Positions 47,830-62,036 of a DNA stretch of 64,000 bases are shown in pieces. A program made the translations under genes and the position numbers. The notes under the pieces were generated by a model. It had not been told where the DNA came from and made no database searches. It worked only from the letters and a program-made list of their open reading frames with translations. Origin of the DNA: Typha latifolia (Eukaryota; Streptophyta; Magnoliopsida; Poales; Typhaceae); NCBI GenBank assembly GCA_019914945.1, contig CM034107.1, positions 5,270,001-5,334,000 of the forward strand. Direction: 5' to 3'. Numbering within the stretch: position 1 is the stretch's first letter; each line of letters opens with the position of its first letter.

Positions 47830-48560
47830 TTGAACTTTTTGCATCGATGAACTAGTGAAATAGATTGTTTCTCATTGATTGCCCTCAACTCGACGTGGAT
47901 CACTAAATGAATATGGTAGACATATTCGCTGTCCTTTAAACTCCTCCCCTACTTCAATACATAGTCAACAATCTCCAAGCAATAAGCAAGAAAAATGATC
48001 TCCTCAATTTTTGTAAAAAAGCTCTTTGAAGAAAGTAGAACTCTCAAACAATTAATCTTTGATCTCCCTTGAGTTATCTAACTTAATATGACATTTTGTA
48101 TCTTTATATAAATTTGATATAATATCTTTAATTTATTATAGAAAAATTTCAAAAGCAAACACTAACTTTGAAATAGATTCAAAAATGTTTTTCTTAGTAT
48201 ACTCTTAGGTGGGAACATACCTTATTGGGTATGCATCTATCTCTAAATTACATACAAATTTATATTTAATTTTTGTGTTAGGGTGAGTACCTCACTATTC
48301 TAGATGCACACACAACCTGCAAAACTTAAATTATTACTGTTTTGACTTGATTCGCTTTTATTTTTCAATTTCCTTCGCATGAGCATTCTTCTACAATTCA
48401 TATGTCTTTATCTATTATTAAAATTAGACTATAAGGCATATTCTAAAGTGTTTTATCTCCACAAACTTGCCACTACATAAATTTATACTTACATAACATA
48501 ACCAACTAGGATTCGCCGACGATACATTCGAACGCTTAATGTTGTGTTCAAACTCTTGAA
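47830..48560. other. AT-rich intergenic DNA, nothing recognised
   Basis: Lies between the L1 remnant and the diverged LTR at 48.6 kb. No supported feature. Confidence 0.4.
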
Positions 48561-48639
48561 AAATATTAGCTCTCTAGAAACTTCATTGCTTGTTTGTTGC
48601 AACATTTATATGATGCGATTCGGACCCCACCGAGTCGTC

Positions 48640-49440
48640 TCGAGCATAGATATACCCTATGGGAGTCTACTTTTATTATTGTTTTATTTGTTTTCTTTAG
48701 AAAAATAAGGATTTTGTATATCGCATTTGAACGCGAGAGGGTCGCGTTTGAATGTCTGTAGGTGTTCGCATCTACAGAGAACACAATTTATGCGTTCAAA
48801 TTCACTTGACCCTATTCGAACACCGACGCGCGAACGCCTGCATATGTTCGCATTGACTGAGAACGCAAATTTAGCATTTGAACACGTTCGTCCCTGTTTG
48901 AACGTGATCGGCGAGAATTCATTATTTTTAGGGTCATTATTTGTCATTTTGGCTTGTTGGGTTAGTCTTTAAGATGTGGATAGCAACCAAAATGATTATT
49001 ATGAATGAATATTAATTTCTATCCCTTCCCTCCCTCTCTACCCTAATCTTCCTTTCTCTTCATTCAAGCCCTAGTCGTGCGCCATATTGACGCTGGTGAT
49101 CCTCTAACCTCCCTCGTCTGTCAAGTCCTCCCTCCTCCTTGGGATTTCGACTACTTCTCCCCCCTCATCCTTATCCCCTTAACACTACGATCCATCCATC
49201 GGATCACCATTATCATCCCTCTCCCCATCATCACTATCAGCTCCACTTTTACATATTTTCGTCCTAGTTTTAGTCAGAATCTGTAAAGGTCATAAATATA
49301 AAAAACATAGATCAAGAATTTACGGATCGACCACCCCTAGTTTCGTAATTTTCTGTCTACGATAAAATATTTGGTGATTATTTTTCTTTGAACTCGCTGC
49401 GCGGCTGCTTTCCTACATTCAACCTTGATCGGGTAGCGGA
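48640..49440 (+). repeat. Diverged LTR related to the chromovirus LTR
   Basis: Shares the order seen at 27,250: a TTTTATT-rich start, CGCATTTGAACGCG and further TTCGAA-like palindromes, GGCTTGTTGGGTTAGTCTTTA, GTGGATAGCAACC, a pyrimidine-rich leader with CCCTCGTCTGTCAAGTC, then TCTGTAAAGGTCATAAATAT and CGTAATTTTCTGTCTACG. The primer-site array is missing. It is either a truncated LTR or a related subfamily. Confidence 0.65.
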
Positions 49441-49449
49441 TGCTTGGTC

Positions 49450-50370
49450 CATAACATTATCAAAAGCTTGCTCTCTAGAAGTGGCATCGAACGCCTGGAG
49501 GCTCAATCAAATGTGTGGGACTAATTCTATATGCACACCTCAACATATAGTTGGTACACTTTCAATCAATGCCAACTTGTAACATCGTCTCTTTCATCTT
49601 GATGTCAATTGCTCCTATAATCAATAATTTGAGATAGAGAGTTATCTTTTCTTTGGATACAAATTCTCTTATGCGGTCTAGCCTTCAAGTCCCTTTGGCT
49701 TCACTGCCATTTCTCCAATAAATTTAAGTGGCCTACTTCTGTCTTTAGAAAATCTCTCTTTAGATCAATCTAGTTTGATCTTTAATATGATGTGGATTAT
49801 CCAGTAAACTAGAAATAATCTATAGTTTAGAAAGAAAGGGGGCTGCCTGTTGGACACTATATATACAACAATTACGCTAAATAATAGTGCATGAGTCAAT
49901 TCAATCTTAGATTACTTATTGCAAGCTACATGATTTGGGAAACAATATTGGAATTGCTATCTACTCTCATCCCAACTCATTTCATCTTCTTTTTTATTTG
50001 TGTGATGAAAACCATAGCACTGACTTAATTTCACAATAAATTTTACAAGATAGTCACTAATTAATATATAAGTAGTAGCCACTTAAAAAAAAGCAGACAC
50101 CAGTGAGAAAAATATCCCCTCAATTAATACATATCAAACATCACCAAAAATTAGCAACTAAAAATACTATTACCTCGTATTGATAAAAAGAAAGAAATAA
50201 CTTCTAATCATCCACTTCGATGGTTTCCTTCTAATGGGCATAGACCAAAAGTTTTGTCTTCTTCTAAACCTCCACCCCTTTTAGGCCTGCCCTAACATAC
50301 GACCAATTTATTAATATAGTAGACAAGATTATGAATCTACTTATAATTAGAAGTAAAGAAAATTTTGTTA
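49450..50370. other. Intergenic DNA, nothing recognised
   Basis: No coding frame of note and no repeat pairs. It may include more of the L1 fragment that follows on the minus strand. Confidence 0.35.
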
Positions 50371-50379
50371 TTCATTTCT

Positions 50380-50760
50380 AGTCAAATTGGCTAAAAGTAA
50401 GTTGCCATCCAATTCCTTTAGTCCTTCACAAACCTTTGCAATTTTTTTTATCTCTATACACTTGCCAATAGTCCATGCATCATATATATTTTTTTATAAA
50501 ATAAAATTTTCCCAAATCTACCACACTTGCATCATAATCTGTTTAGCAAAACAAAAACATTTCAAGAATAGATGTGGTTCCGTTTTAGTATGACTATATA
50601 AGCTACAGACCACATTGCTAGGTCAAATCCTCAACCAAATTATATCTTGCAAGCACCCTATTATTGTGAATCAACCATAAAAATATTTTGATCTTCAGGG
50701 AAATTTCCACCTTTCACATTAAGAATTAATTTGGATATTCTTCCTCTGATATTCAAAAAT
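50380..50760 (-). mobile_element. L1-type LINE scrap: zf-RVT region
   Basis: Minus-strand translation near 50,710-50,630 gives KVEISLKIKIFLWLIHNN then RVLARYNLVEDLT and a stop. This is the zf-RVT signature. Upstream parts of the element are not recognisable. It is a separate copy from those at 14.1 and 23.4 kb. Confidence 0.7.
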
Positions 50761-50769
50761 CTATACAAA

Positions 50770-53700
50770 TAATTAATCGCAATTACAATAATGTCCCAAT
50801 TGGTGAAGTCCTACCATTTTTGTAGTCTCTGTGAGCTCATTTCTCTCATTAGCAGCTCGCCGAGTGAAGTTTTAGTGATTGTCTCGACCTATTCAAAATT
50901 ATTAATGATGTTCCTGGTGACGCTAATTAGGGGATCTATTTGATTGTCCAAGTCCTTTGTGAGCACATGTAATAGCCAGTTTTGGCATTCAAGGTTGCAC
51001 CTCTTTTAGATGGATTGATCCACACACTTCTTAAGATGTAATTAAAGTGACAAACAAACTGCCCATGAGTATTTTGATCAATTTACAAAGAAAATTGGGT
51101 GTCATTTATAAAAGAGTAAAAATTAAATCGTTGGAACCATAAATTCTCTTAAATGCAGAGTGTTATATACAAACTTCCGTTTCTAGGAGCCATGAGGTGG
51201 TTGAGGGAAGTCAACAAATCATTTAATGGTAGATATTTGATCTCGCGTAGGGATTTTATGAGGATGTAAATCGAGTAGGCTACCGGTCGTGTCCTTATAT
51301 ATATTGCAGATTGGGGATACTAATAATTGCGAGGTGCAGCACCACAAAATCTTTAAGTAATTCTCTCTCCTTCTTTCTTTATTTTTCATCCCTCTATTTC
51401 TATTGCAGTTCTATTTGGCTCCACACCCACCTAAATTATACTTATAATTTGTTTAAAGTACAATCGCTTATTGATGAGTATTTTGAAGTTAATTCGTCTA
51501 TGAGCACCACAATTGCTGCTTGCAATTGGTTCACATTTTTTTTTTTTATTTACGTTGATGTTTGACTGAAAGATAGTATTTGGGGCTGCTAGGTTGAAGT
51601 TGATTTTCTTGTTTGAGTGAAGGAGCCAATTTTGTTGGAAAAGGGATTCAAATTCTAGAGAGAGAAGTAATCGGTAGAACAGAGAGATGGTTGGAGTCAA
51701 ATTTGTGGTTGATTGGGAGGGTAAGGAATTAAGAAGGTCAATGAGTTAAGAAATAGTAGAACTTAGTTTGGTTTGAGTAGTCTTCTGTTTTAAAGAAGTT
51801 TCCTAAGAATTGAGGTATTTGTACATTATGGTGACCTAAATAGCTAATGTGGTCATTGATTCTGTAAATAACTTTAATGTAACTAAATGATAAAAGAATA
51901 CAATATGACCCTATGAGGGGCAGTTTTTCATTTTATTCTTACCACTTTAGCAGAAATTTTTGATATGTTTTATGTTGGTATTTATCAAAGTATAAGGAGA
52001 TCTATATCTTAATCATGATTTAGACGTTGGATTGAGTAAGTATTTGTAGGAAAGGTTAGACTTAGGAGTCCACATGGTATAGATTTTTTCTAGTTAAAAT
52101 TTTCTCCTTTTTCTCTTTGTAGGCAATTAGAGATTAGTTTTGTTAATGGTCTCATAATGATGCGAACATTTGGTGTATCTTGTTTGTGCTAAACTGAAGC
52201 AACCTTTTTGGACATCAACTTTGTAGGTAGAATGAGTCAAAGTTTTTCTTCCTTCCAATTTCTTCTCTCTATATCTCCTTGGTAATTTTTAGGTTGATCT
52301 ATATAATCCCTCCAACAACTTTTGCAATATTTTTTTATAATTTACTACTCCATGTGATAACTCAAAATAAAATTTGTGAGACATGATTTTATGTGTCTTT
52401 GAGAATAGAAAATAAGATATGTGGAGGACAATAAAGATAAAGGAAATTTTATTTTCTAATCTGGTAAGAATAATTAAAATTTTATTTGCCCATAAACAAA
52501 TTGTAAAGGAACTGAATTTCTTTCCTTAATAAGCAGTTGTGACACTAGATGGAATTTAATAGAGAAGATTTTAAAAAAATAATATTTGTACAATAGTTAT
52601 AGATACTTGATCAAGATCAAATGTATATAGATTTAATGGACAGATTCTTGTAATATCCTTTCGGATGAAGACAAGAAGAAATGCTTGAATTTAGTTGAGA
52701 ACTCGGAAAGTATTGGAGTATTGGCTGCTTCTCTTTTGGACTAATTATGGACTACTAAATTTTTTATTATTTACAAGCTACTAGCTAGCCTATGAGTGTC
52801 TTTTCTACATCATTGGAGTGAATGGTGGTCTTTTATAGCATACTTTTCTTTACATATGTTTGTCCACTTTTACTTCTGATTATTCAAGAATTTTTTATAA
52901 TTAAAAGATTCAAAAGAATGCATGAATGTAAGTATTTTGTTTGCATCATTGCCTTGAAATTTGAAGGAGGTTTTTTTTTTCTTTTCTAAATTTTGTCCAC
53001 CTTTTCCTCCTGATTTTGAAGATTTCATAACTCCAATATGATAGATATTAGATTCTTCTTAATGATTAAAACAACTCTAGAAATTTCAGAATGTTTAGAA
53101 ATATGGAATATTTATTTGCAGATGTATGTGCACCAAAATGTTGGATGCAAATATATGACTGAGGAATACATAATTTGGTTTTATTGAGTTTAGAGTTGAT
53201 AAGATGCTGGCTGACCTGTATACATTTTATCTACACCAGCGGTCCACTATTATGGAATATAGTCTTTTCAAGCTTTCTTTTTTTCTAGAACAAATATTTT
53301 ACTTCGCAAGCAAACAAATTTTTGTTAATGAAATAGCTCTTAGATTACCACTTTTTGAAGTGGTCTGTAAGTTACACTAGATTGATGAATGATTGGAGTT
53401 TTTCCTTGATTGACGTGAACACAGGGCCAAAAGTATGGGAAAGAAATACACAAGTAGTTTACTAGAAAAGTAAGGAGAGATTTGTTGTACATCTGAACCT
53501 TTACCAAACCACCAAGGTCATCCACTTCTAGGAGTGATGAAAATAAGGAATCACGTTTCATAAAGACAAAATGATATCCTTTAGGCTTAGTTTAGAACTT
53601 TAGATGCTACCTAGCTATTAACTAACAAAGACTCTAATTTCAAGTTAAGACAGAAGAGGGTCTCTTCGAGTTCGTAAGGCTAAAGAGTGCATTCCTAATA

Positions 53701-53950
53701 TCTTAGTGATTGCCTTATAATAGCACGTTCCTCTGCCTATGATGTATTGACATGGTATATGTTGGCCATCGAAAGTGAGTATATTTCCATGCCACAACGA
53801 CCACGGTAACTAGTTGATGTGGGCATCATCTTCTTAAATTTGACCAATATAAAGTTGCTTGAGTCCAATTTTGATCTAATTGATCTAATTATGCTCAACT
53901 TATTTTCATATTTAATTTGTTGAGTTGATGTTTAATTCAAATGATCAATT
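50770..53950. other. AT-rich intergenic DNA, nothing recognised
   Basis: Only short spurious frames are present. No paired termini, conserved protein motifs or structural RNA signature were found. Confidence 0.4.
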
Positions 53951-53952
53951 GA

Positions 53953-54215
53953 ATTAGTCAATTGATAGATATGGTAAGCCTATATATGAGGATGTCCGTA
54001 TTGAGTTTATTACTTAAATTGGGTTAGTCAATTTAGGTAAGACCTAATCAATTAGGATCCTATTAGGAAATGAATTCTTATTAGAATCTCAATTGATAGT
54101 TGTGATAAGCTTATATGCAGGGGATATCCACATTGATTTATTACCTATATTGGGTTAGTCAATTTAGGTAAGATGATCAATTAGAGTCTTATTAGAAAAT
54201 AAGTTCCTATTAGAC
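53953..54215. repeat. About 130-bp direct duplication
   Basis: Two adjacent copies share CAATTGATAG, a TAAGC(C/T)TATAT block, ATTGGGTTAGTCAATTTAGG and AGA-TAATCAATTAG-type words. They lie before a CT-rich stretch (54,300-54,420) and may be the U3 of a decayed LTR, though no ends were found. Confidence 0.6.
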
Positions 54216-55072
54216 TCAGCTAGAATCAAAGTTGTTAACCTATTTAAGAGTTATTGCATGAGAAATAAGGAATGATTGAATAAGAATTATTTGAAATCTC
54301 TCATTTTTTTTTCAGGCGGTCTTATTTTTCTCTCTCTCTCATTTTCTCCTACTCTATTTTAAAATTCTTCTCTAATCTCTTCTACTTCCTCTCTAAACCT
54401 CTCTCATTCTTCAATCTTCACTTTTCATTGGTTATTGTTGCTGTTCAGAAGATTTCAGTAGTGAAAGAGAATCTTTGGGTGCCCAAACGTAAAGAGGAAG
54501 AATTAGTTTTAAAGTAAAAGCACTACTATTCCATTTATTAGTAAACTTAAATTCTAAAATCTTTTCTTATACCATATCTTAGGCCTTTCTACTGTCAACA
54601 TACCTATTTGAGAGTTGAGGAAGTTACTGTCTTATTTGAGTAGTTTTCTCTCCTTCCATCTAGTAGTTATCATTTTAATTAATTAACTTATTATTAGTTA
54701 TTACTTACTATATTTTATTTTAGTTACTTGTTTGGATGGATTGTTCTCCAAAACATTGCATTCATATTAGATTTGCATCACTAGACATACTAAAACAATA
54801 TAGCTGAAGCTCAGCATTATATATTGATATCTGATAGAGGAAAGAAATATTAACATGATTGATATGGTTTGAAATTGTTTCTACTCCCACGTATCAGCTC
54901 AGACTCCACTGGCATGTTTTATGCTGATTAGCATGATCATTGACTTCATGCTACGCATGCTAGCTGCTATATATACTTTAGGGGCATCCAGATTTTGGGC
55001 TTATAATCAGATGATGGGCTTGGGTTAAATGGAACTTTGCTGGGAAAGTACTACATATATTTTATGTTATAT

Positions 55073-57898
55073 TGTGACATTCCGCTCCAGTGTAAAAAAA
55101 ATTAAAAAATTAAAAATTAAAAATTAAAAATTAAAAAATTTAGTGAGCGCACGTGCCCGGCACGTGCCTTATCTCTTCCCCTCCCTCTCTTCTTTTCTCT
55201 CTTTTTTCTTTTCTTCTCCCTCGCGGCCGCCATTCTTCTCTTCTCCTCCCCGTCGTGCCGAGGCGTCGCCGGAGCTTGCCATCGTCGTGGATCAACTCGT
55301 CGGTAAGTCTCCTTCCGACTTATGAGATTAATTTGGGTTAATAATTTTGGTAGTGCCTTCTCTCTTCCTTCTTCCTCATCGTCGGCCTCGTCGGGTGATT
55401 GGCCGGCCGGCGGCTTCGTGCCTTCCCGCGCTGGCCCCGATAGCTTCACCACCGCAAGGGGGAGTCGTTGGAACCTTGCTTCGGGGCTCTCGTAGCCTGG
55501 GCGACGGTGTGGGCCAACTCCATGGCCGGCGGCCATGGAGGAGCCTTTCCCCTCGCCGCCGGCCACCCTAGCTGGCCACTCGTGCATTGTGCACACTCCC
55601 CTCGACCTCCTCATCCTTCTAGCATGGGTCTTTCATTGGCCTTTCCGGGGACTCGCCGATCCGCTCCCCGCGTCGCCATCGAGCTCTCCCCTCCATGTCA
55701 ATCGTGCTTCCTCACCGGTCGGCACCTCGTGTGCCTTTCCCCCCGGCCGGAGAGAAGGGCCAGAAGGTGAGTGGCCCGGCTGTCGGTGTTGGCAATTGCC
55801 GGCAGCCACTCCCTACCTTCCCTGCATGCCTCGAGTGAGGATGGGAGGTTGGCTGTGAGGCTGGGCCGGGTGCGGCCCAGCCCATCTCGGGCTTGGGTTG
55901 GGTGCGGCCCAACACAAGTGGTGGGTTGGGCTTCAGGCAGCCCAGCCCAAGTTTTGGTGGGTTGGGCTGCAGCCCAGCCTATGTTGTTTGGGTTGGCCTG
56001 CAGCCTAGCCCAAGAGCCTTTTAGGCATTACAAGCTTAGTTCCTGGGCCCAATCTGATGGACTTGTATCGGACTCTTGGTCTTTGAGGTAGCCCAAGTCG
56101 AGTAATTGCTCCCTAATTTTTTTAAATTACTTTAGGCATGTTATTTAATTATTGTTGGCAAACTTGCCTTAATATTAATTATTGATAAATAATAGTATTG
56201 TGAGATATAGTAATTGACATAAATTAATATTAATAAATGGCGATAGATGAGAGTACCACTACAAATTGCTTTAATGGGAATTTATCTCTAATTAGAGTTT
56301 GATAACTATATTAGACATGCGGCTATATTTAATGAAGTAAATTAACCCAATGTGGTATATTTTATTTACTTTGAATCGACACTAACTAGTGGAACGGTAA
56401 ATATGATGAGAATTATATTAATAACCGTTAATAGTGCGTCAGACCATCATAATTAATATACCAACTCTATTGGATTAATAAATGTAAGAATTTTTGGATG
56501 GACCTACCCAAACCTATATCGGATGTCAGTAGGATTTAATTATTTAGTGGTAAAATTGTTATGCTCATATTTTATTACTTTCATTATCGAGTGGACTCTG
56601 TACTATGCAAGGATTATCCATGGCGCGGTTGAAGTTGATTAACTTGGAAACTTGTCAGGCAAGTAAATCCTCCATAGTCTAGGAATAGTGTAACATTGAT
56701 GTGATGTTGACTTTATGAATTCATGACATACAAATCACACGTGTGCAAATATTAAGTTATTGTTCAGCATAATTATATTTACTTTACTGCTTCATAGTTA
56801 TTCATAGATTGTTAGTGCATACCTTGAGTATGATAATTTGATGTATATGTCATATGATTGATGATGTTGATTATTGCACTACTTGCACGTATTACCACGT
56901 AGTTAAGTCCTAACTATGCAGTGTCCTTCACTAACTCAACCCGGGGTTAAGGGTAGAGTTTATTGTATAGTGCCTATGAGATAAACGGTCTACGGCTGAG
57001 GTCGTGAGCCTGAGTGGCATTCAGGCAATCATACTACCCTGTAAAAGACTAGACACTAGTGATATGAAACTATGATTGAGAGGTAGGAGTCTTAGACCTA
57101 CCGGTACCCGATAATGCATGGTCATGGCGTCTATTGATGAGTTGAGAGCTTTTGACTATCCTACTGTGGGCGATGATGATTGTAGAGAGGGAGATATGAG
57201 CTTACGACTAGGGTTCTTAGTCTGTTGGCCATAGACAACCAATCATATGTTGCGTTGTCAAGCATGTATGGGCAATAATACCGCTAGATACCTATTCTCC
57301 CTTGATGTATGAAATGATTGGTGAGCATGTGTTTATGATGTGGTGGATAGCTCGATGAGCATATAATGATGATTTATGGCTATGGCTCTATGGGAGCGTG
57401 AGAGCAAGGATTTGATAGTTTAAACAACGCATATCATGTATTCTCTTATTATTATATGTGATTTATAGATGTGGACATGATAGACATGTTGCATGGATGC
57501 ATTATTATGATTATGTTGTCATACATGTATATTTTGTGACATCTTTCCTTACACTACTTTTAGACTGTAGAGGTGTATACTTGCTAAGCTTTGTACTTAT
57601 CACTTTCGGTGGAAATGTTTTTAGATTAGTTAATGACTCCGAGTCTGTAAGGAGTTGGTGAAAAGTTGGTCATAGTCTTTTTTACCTATTTCACTTTATC
57701 CTATTTAAGTTGTATAGATATGTATTTTGGGGCTTATTGTGGTCTGTGGTATTTTGGGTTTCTTTTGTTGTATTATTTGTAGAAATGTGGGGTCTTTATC
57801 TTGTTATTGTGTAGAAATTTGATCAACAAGTCATGTGGAAACCACGTGGGTTCTATCCACATGGGAGGCATGTGTATTTGGTGGCAGATGTTTCAACA
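55073..57898 (+). repeat. 5' LTR of the large element
   Basis: 2,826 bp, TGTGACATTCC...TTTCAACA. It contains an AAATT(A)n tract (55,097-55,140), a GC- and CT-rich stretch that yields several false open frames (55,140-56,090), clustered GGGCTGCAGCCC palindromes (55,861-56,011), then AT-rich and unique DNA. The 3' copy lacks the AAATTA tract and some GC blocks but otherwise follows it closely. Confidence 0.85.
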
Positions 57899-57911
57899 TG
57901 GTATCAAAGCC
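57899..57911 (+). other. Primer binding site of the large element
   Basis: TGGTATCAAAGCC directly follows the LTR end. It is a one-base variant of the initiator tRNA-Met site. Confidence 0.8.
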
Positions 57912-60900
57912 TAGGTTTTAACAAATTATCCGGTAAGCATTCCAAAATACTATCCATACAAGTGACGTATAGGAAAACTTTGAGACTGCGTAGGGATGGA
58001 TGTGTTTGACATTAGCGATATCTAGGTGTTACTTTTGAAATTCATAAACTAAATGAATATGAATTTGGAAATTATGCTGGTAAATAAGTAATGCGTTGTT
58101 GCTTATATAAATTAGGTTATTTGCCTGCTAATTATCTTTAGCATTGTGAAGTCATATGTGTAATCGGGTTAGAAAGTAAAAGTTGAAGGATTACATTTTT
58201 GTCCTTCATGTGTAGTGATTTATATAAGAAATGATATGAAATTATATCTTGAGATCTTGATATTAATCAAAAGAAAGTGAGCTATTGATGAATGCTTTTG
58301 CCAATTTTCATATGTACTACTATTTTGAGTTTCCTTGGTAGGGTGTGGACCCTATCCCGTATCACGTGTATTCTGTAGTAAGTGGATCTAAATCATCTCG
58401 TGATTAGTGTAGTGAGTGGTTGGTTCGTTGACTAGATTTGTAGCCAAATTCATGAGTTCTTGATGATAGAGTTGTTATTGCCATCGTCAGTGCATACCTT
58501 TGGCCTTTATGATGTCTTGGTGCGTCCAATGTTTTGATTGGAGGCGTAGTGAGTAAATCGATTATTGAGTTAATTGAAATTATTCTGTTGTGAGACAAAT
58601 TAGTCGATGTGGAACATTAGGTGATGGACTGATTGCTAGCACGATTATCACTTGTCTGATATTTCACGGTGCACCATATTTGTTTTGAAGATGCTTTTTA
58701 AAGTTTAGTTGGTTTTATGTTGTTTTATTTTATTTTATTTTCTTTCTTTTCCTTAAAAAACGATGTATTATGTTTTTATGGATTGGCTTTTATGATAAGT
58801 GACTATGATACACTTAGGATCTTTTCTTATTGCATTAGTTATTTAGTTTTATTAAAATAAAATTTCTATAGGTCGCGTTCGAACACAGGCGGGGTCGCAT
58901 TCGAACGCCTTTGCGAAGGCCTGTGTCAAATTCGCAAATACATAGAATTTATATTGTGCGTTCGAATGCGGTCGGGCGAGTTCGAACGCCCGCATTCGAA
59001 CGCCTGCATCACGTTCACACATATAAAGATAGAGCTTTTGGTGCGTTCGAACGTGATCGGCGGGAATCCTCTAAAATTAGGGTTAGCCTCTATAAATGTG
59101 GATGGCAGCCAATTTCATAATGCTATTGAAATATTGATTTTTTGCATCCTATCTTCTCTCTAGACTCTCTCCCTCCTCTTTCTTCACCATCCTTCCACTT
59201 CTACCGTTGGTAAGGTTTCTCTTAACTTCTAATCTTCCTCGACTGTCCAGCCACTCCTCTTCTTTGGGATCTCGACCACTTCGTTCCCTTCATCTACATC
59301 CCTTAATCACATTCACAATCCACCTTCATCTCTATATCTATCCATAACCCTAACATTCACTCTACCCGTCACCACCACCATCACCCATGTTATTCCATGT
59401 TTTCGTCCCAGTTGCAGTTCGAATTTGCGAAAGGCGTAAATACGAAAGTTGTAGATCAGGAGGTTACAAATCTAACCCATTTGATTTCGTAATTTTCTGA
59501 CTATAGGAGAATATTTGACGAATAACTGTCAATTTAGTGTGTTTAAGGTTGGAAAGGTGATTTGATGGTGAGTTATTGATGTCTAGTTGGAGGTCGCCTT
59601 GGTGTAAGGCTTTTTCTGAGTACCAACTAACTAGTCCTTAGTGGGTGCATGTTCGCCGCCTTTGTTGTCTAAGGTTTTGGTTGGGTTTTGGTAATGTCTA
59701 AATAATACTTGAGATTATATCAACTTTTAATTAATGATAAGAATGTTAGAGAAGTTAATTTCATGATGCCTGCTTGGATAATTTAGGTGATATTGAAAAG
59801 CTTTAGGTTATTGGTCATGGAACTTGGAGAGTTGGATGACTAGTACTAAGTTAAAATCTACCAGCAAGTGAGAGCTGACTCATGGTTAATTCAGATTGGT
59901 GAATGATATTAACTTTCTTGTTACTAAGTATCTGAATTCTTGATTGTTACCTCAAACGAAATTTTTAATTATTACATCATGATGCTAAAATATTGATTGG
60001 TTACAAGGACAATTCAATCATTGGCTGGTGTTTGTTGTATTTAAATAATTGAGATGATAGGACTTTTGCACATATAAGTTATGAGGGAGCATAACTTAAA
60101 CTTACGGTTATTGTCAATTTTGTATTATAATGATTAAAGAGCAAGTGAAATGCAATATTAAGTAAGCCTTGCAATGGTTATGTTTACTACAGGCAGACCA
60201 ATGTATAAATGGTTAATCTTGCATCCAGCTATTTCTGGAACAACTTAATAAGTTGAGTATGTTATGCTTGAGTTCTCTTAATGTTTTAATAAATACTAGT
60301 ACAGTTATTTGCAATAAAGTTTGTGATAATGAAGGTAGGCGGTGATGAACTATTGTTTATTTGAATTGAGATTATTAAAATGTGTTATTTCTTATTTATT
60401 CTTCAATCTAATTATGGGTAAACATGGCATAATATTTGATACTGTATGGGACATGGATAGCTCAGTGAAGAGGGGTACTAGCTGTCGGTGTTCACTTTTC
60501 TAGTATAGGGTATTAACCAATAATAACATGAGGATGAGGAGCAATGCATATGTTATGTCTAAAAGAGAGAAAAAGAGAATGGAGTAGAAGAAAGAAAGGA
60601 ATTTGATGCAAGACTGTTGGAAATCTTATAGATAGCTTGAGACTACCCGATTATTTTGTTGCCTGCATACTATATAGAGCTGAGACATTAGAGATAAATA
60701 ACTGGTAAAGATGAACTAGATATGTAAAATTGTACCATTAATGAGGATTTCACCAGTTTAGACTTGGAAAAAAAAAAGAAATTGTTAGAAAAGGAGCCTT
60801 ATGAGGAATGAATAAATTCTTGAATGATAATTATTGAAAATGATAATATTTAAATTCCTTCCAATTAATAGATGATGATCTCCTTATCACTGCAGAATTG

Positions 60901-62023
60901 GAGTATTGTGACCGAATCATTGTCTTGTTGATAAAATAGAAGGTGTCATGAATATGTATATATATATGAAGTAAACCTAGTTCCACTTGTAGACATGGAA
61001 ATATGAATTGAATATCTTCGAGAGGAGAGCTAACCATTATTTATCTATTTGGTTTAATTAGAAGATGCTAGTTAGTGACCAAATAAAGTTGATATGATGT
61101 AAAAATTGGAGTATATGTATATAAAATTTCAATTACCGAAAGATGAGTACGGTAGTGACAGAATATGTAATTCAAATTTTTTTACTAAACATTATCTAAA
61201 ACTTTGAAGTGTAGATAATGCAATTATTTGAAAGTCATTATAGTGAAAAGAAATTCTTTTAAGTGGTGATCACTGGTTGTTGTTGTCATCAATTTATGGT
61301 TAAGGTGTGGCCTACTTCCCTTAATTTGTGGGTAGCAAGTATAAATCTTCTATTGGTAGAAAGTCTAGTTGACCATTATTTGAAAGATTTAAAGTGTTAA
61401 GGACATGTTAATGATAAATTAATGTTGTTGGTAGACAGGGAGATATAATTAAGTTGTAAAAGTAGACTCAATGTTGCAAATTGTTTGGATTACCTTGATT
61501 GAATTTGGAGAGAAGTATATATCTTGGTTTTATTAGGATAAGCTTTATGACCATTAATTTTAGGTGATACCGGATGATCGTGATTCTTTGCCTTATTTAG
61601 TTGGCCTGATAATCTTAATCCTTAGATTCTCATCCATGGTAAAGGAATAGATTGTTTTGTTGGTGGAATCTGAGTTAAACCTTATAACTAAAGCTCTTAT
61701 CGTCATAATACCTTGTCGTATGGTGTCCTAAGCTGGGCGCATAGTAGGGTGAGTATTCGTGTGCAAATTCGATTTTTGGGGATCTAGAGCAGGGACTCTA
61801 TGACCTTTGAAGTACCTAGGTAATGATATGTAATGTAAGAGTTTTGATGGTACATTTAATTCTTTTGCTATAAATGGTTTTCCTAAGTGATGATTTAATA
61901 TTGATAAGTTGATTAACTCGTTAACTCAGGATGTTAGTTATTAAGTTTCTGATTTTGGATTTTGTCAGTCAATCTTGTGCCGCGATTGCAGTTATCTTTT
62001 AATTTCGAGGACAAAATTCTTTT
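57912..62023 (+). other. Internal region of the large element, no readable genes
   Basis: AT-rich DNA without an open frame above about 70 codons and no recognisable gag, protease, RT or integrase motif. It is interrupted at 58,808-59,524 by a chromovirus LTR fragment. It is either deeply decayed or non-coding from the start. Confidence 0.6.
58808..59524 (+). repeat. Truncated chromovirus LTR
   Basis: Begins ATACACTTAGGATCTTTT like 27,252 and follows that LTR through TTCGAACG palindromes, a TATAAATG box (59,091) and the pyrimidine-rich leader to TATTTGACGAATA. The last roughly 200 bp, including the primer-site array, are missing. No matching flanks were found, so how it arrived is unclear. 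Confidence 0.8.
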
Positions 62024-62036
62024 AAGTGGGGAGTAT

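Noticed and set aside
55117..56091. Frames of 60-165 codons on both strands
   Set aside because: They sit in the GC-rich part of a long LTR; the second LTR copy does not preserve the same frames.
57912..62023. Hidden pol genes in the large element
   Set aside because: No reading frame gave a protease, RT, RNase H or integrase motif that I could defend.
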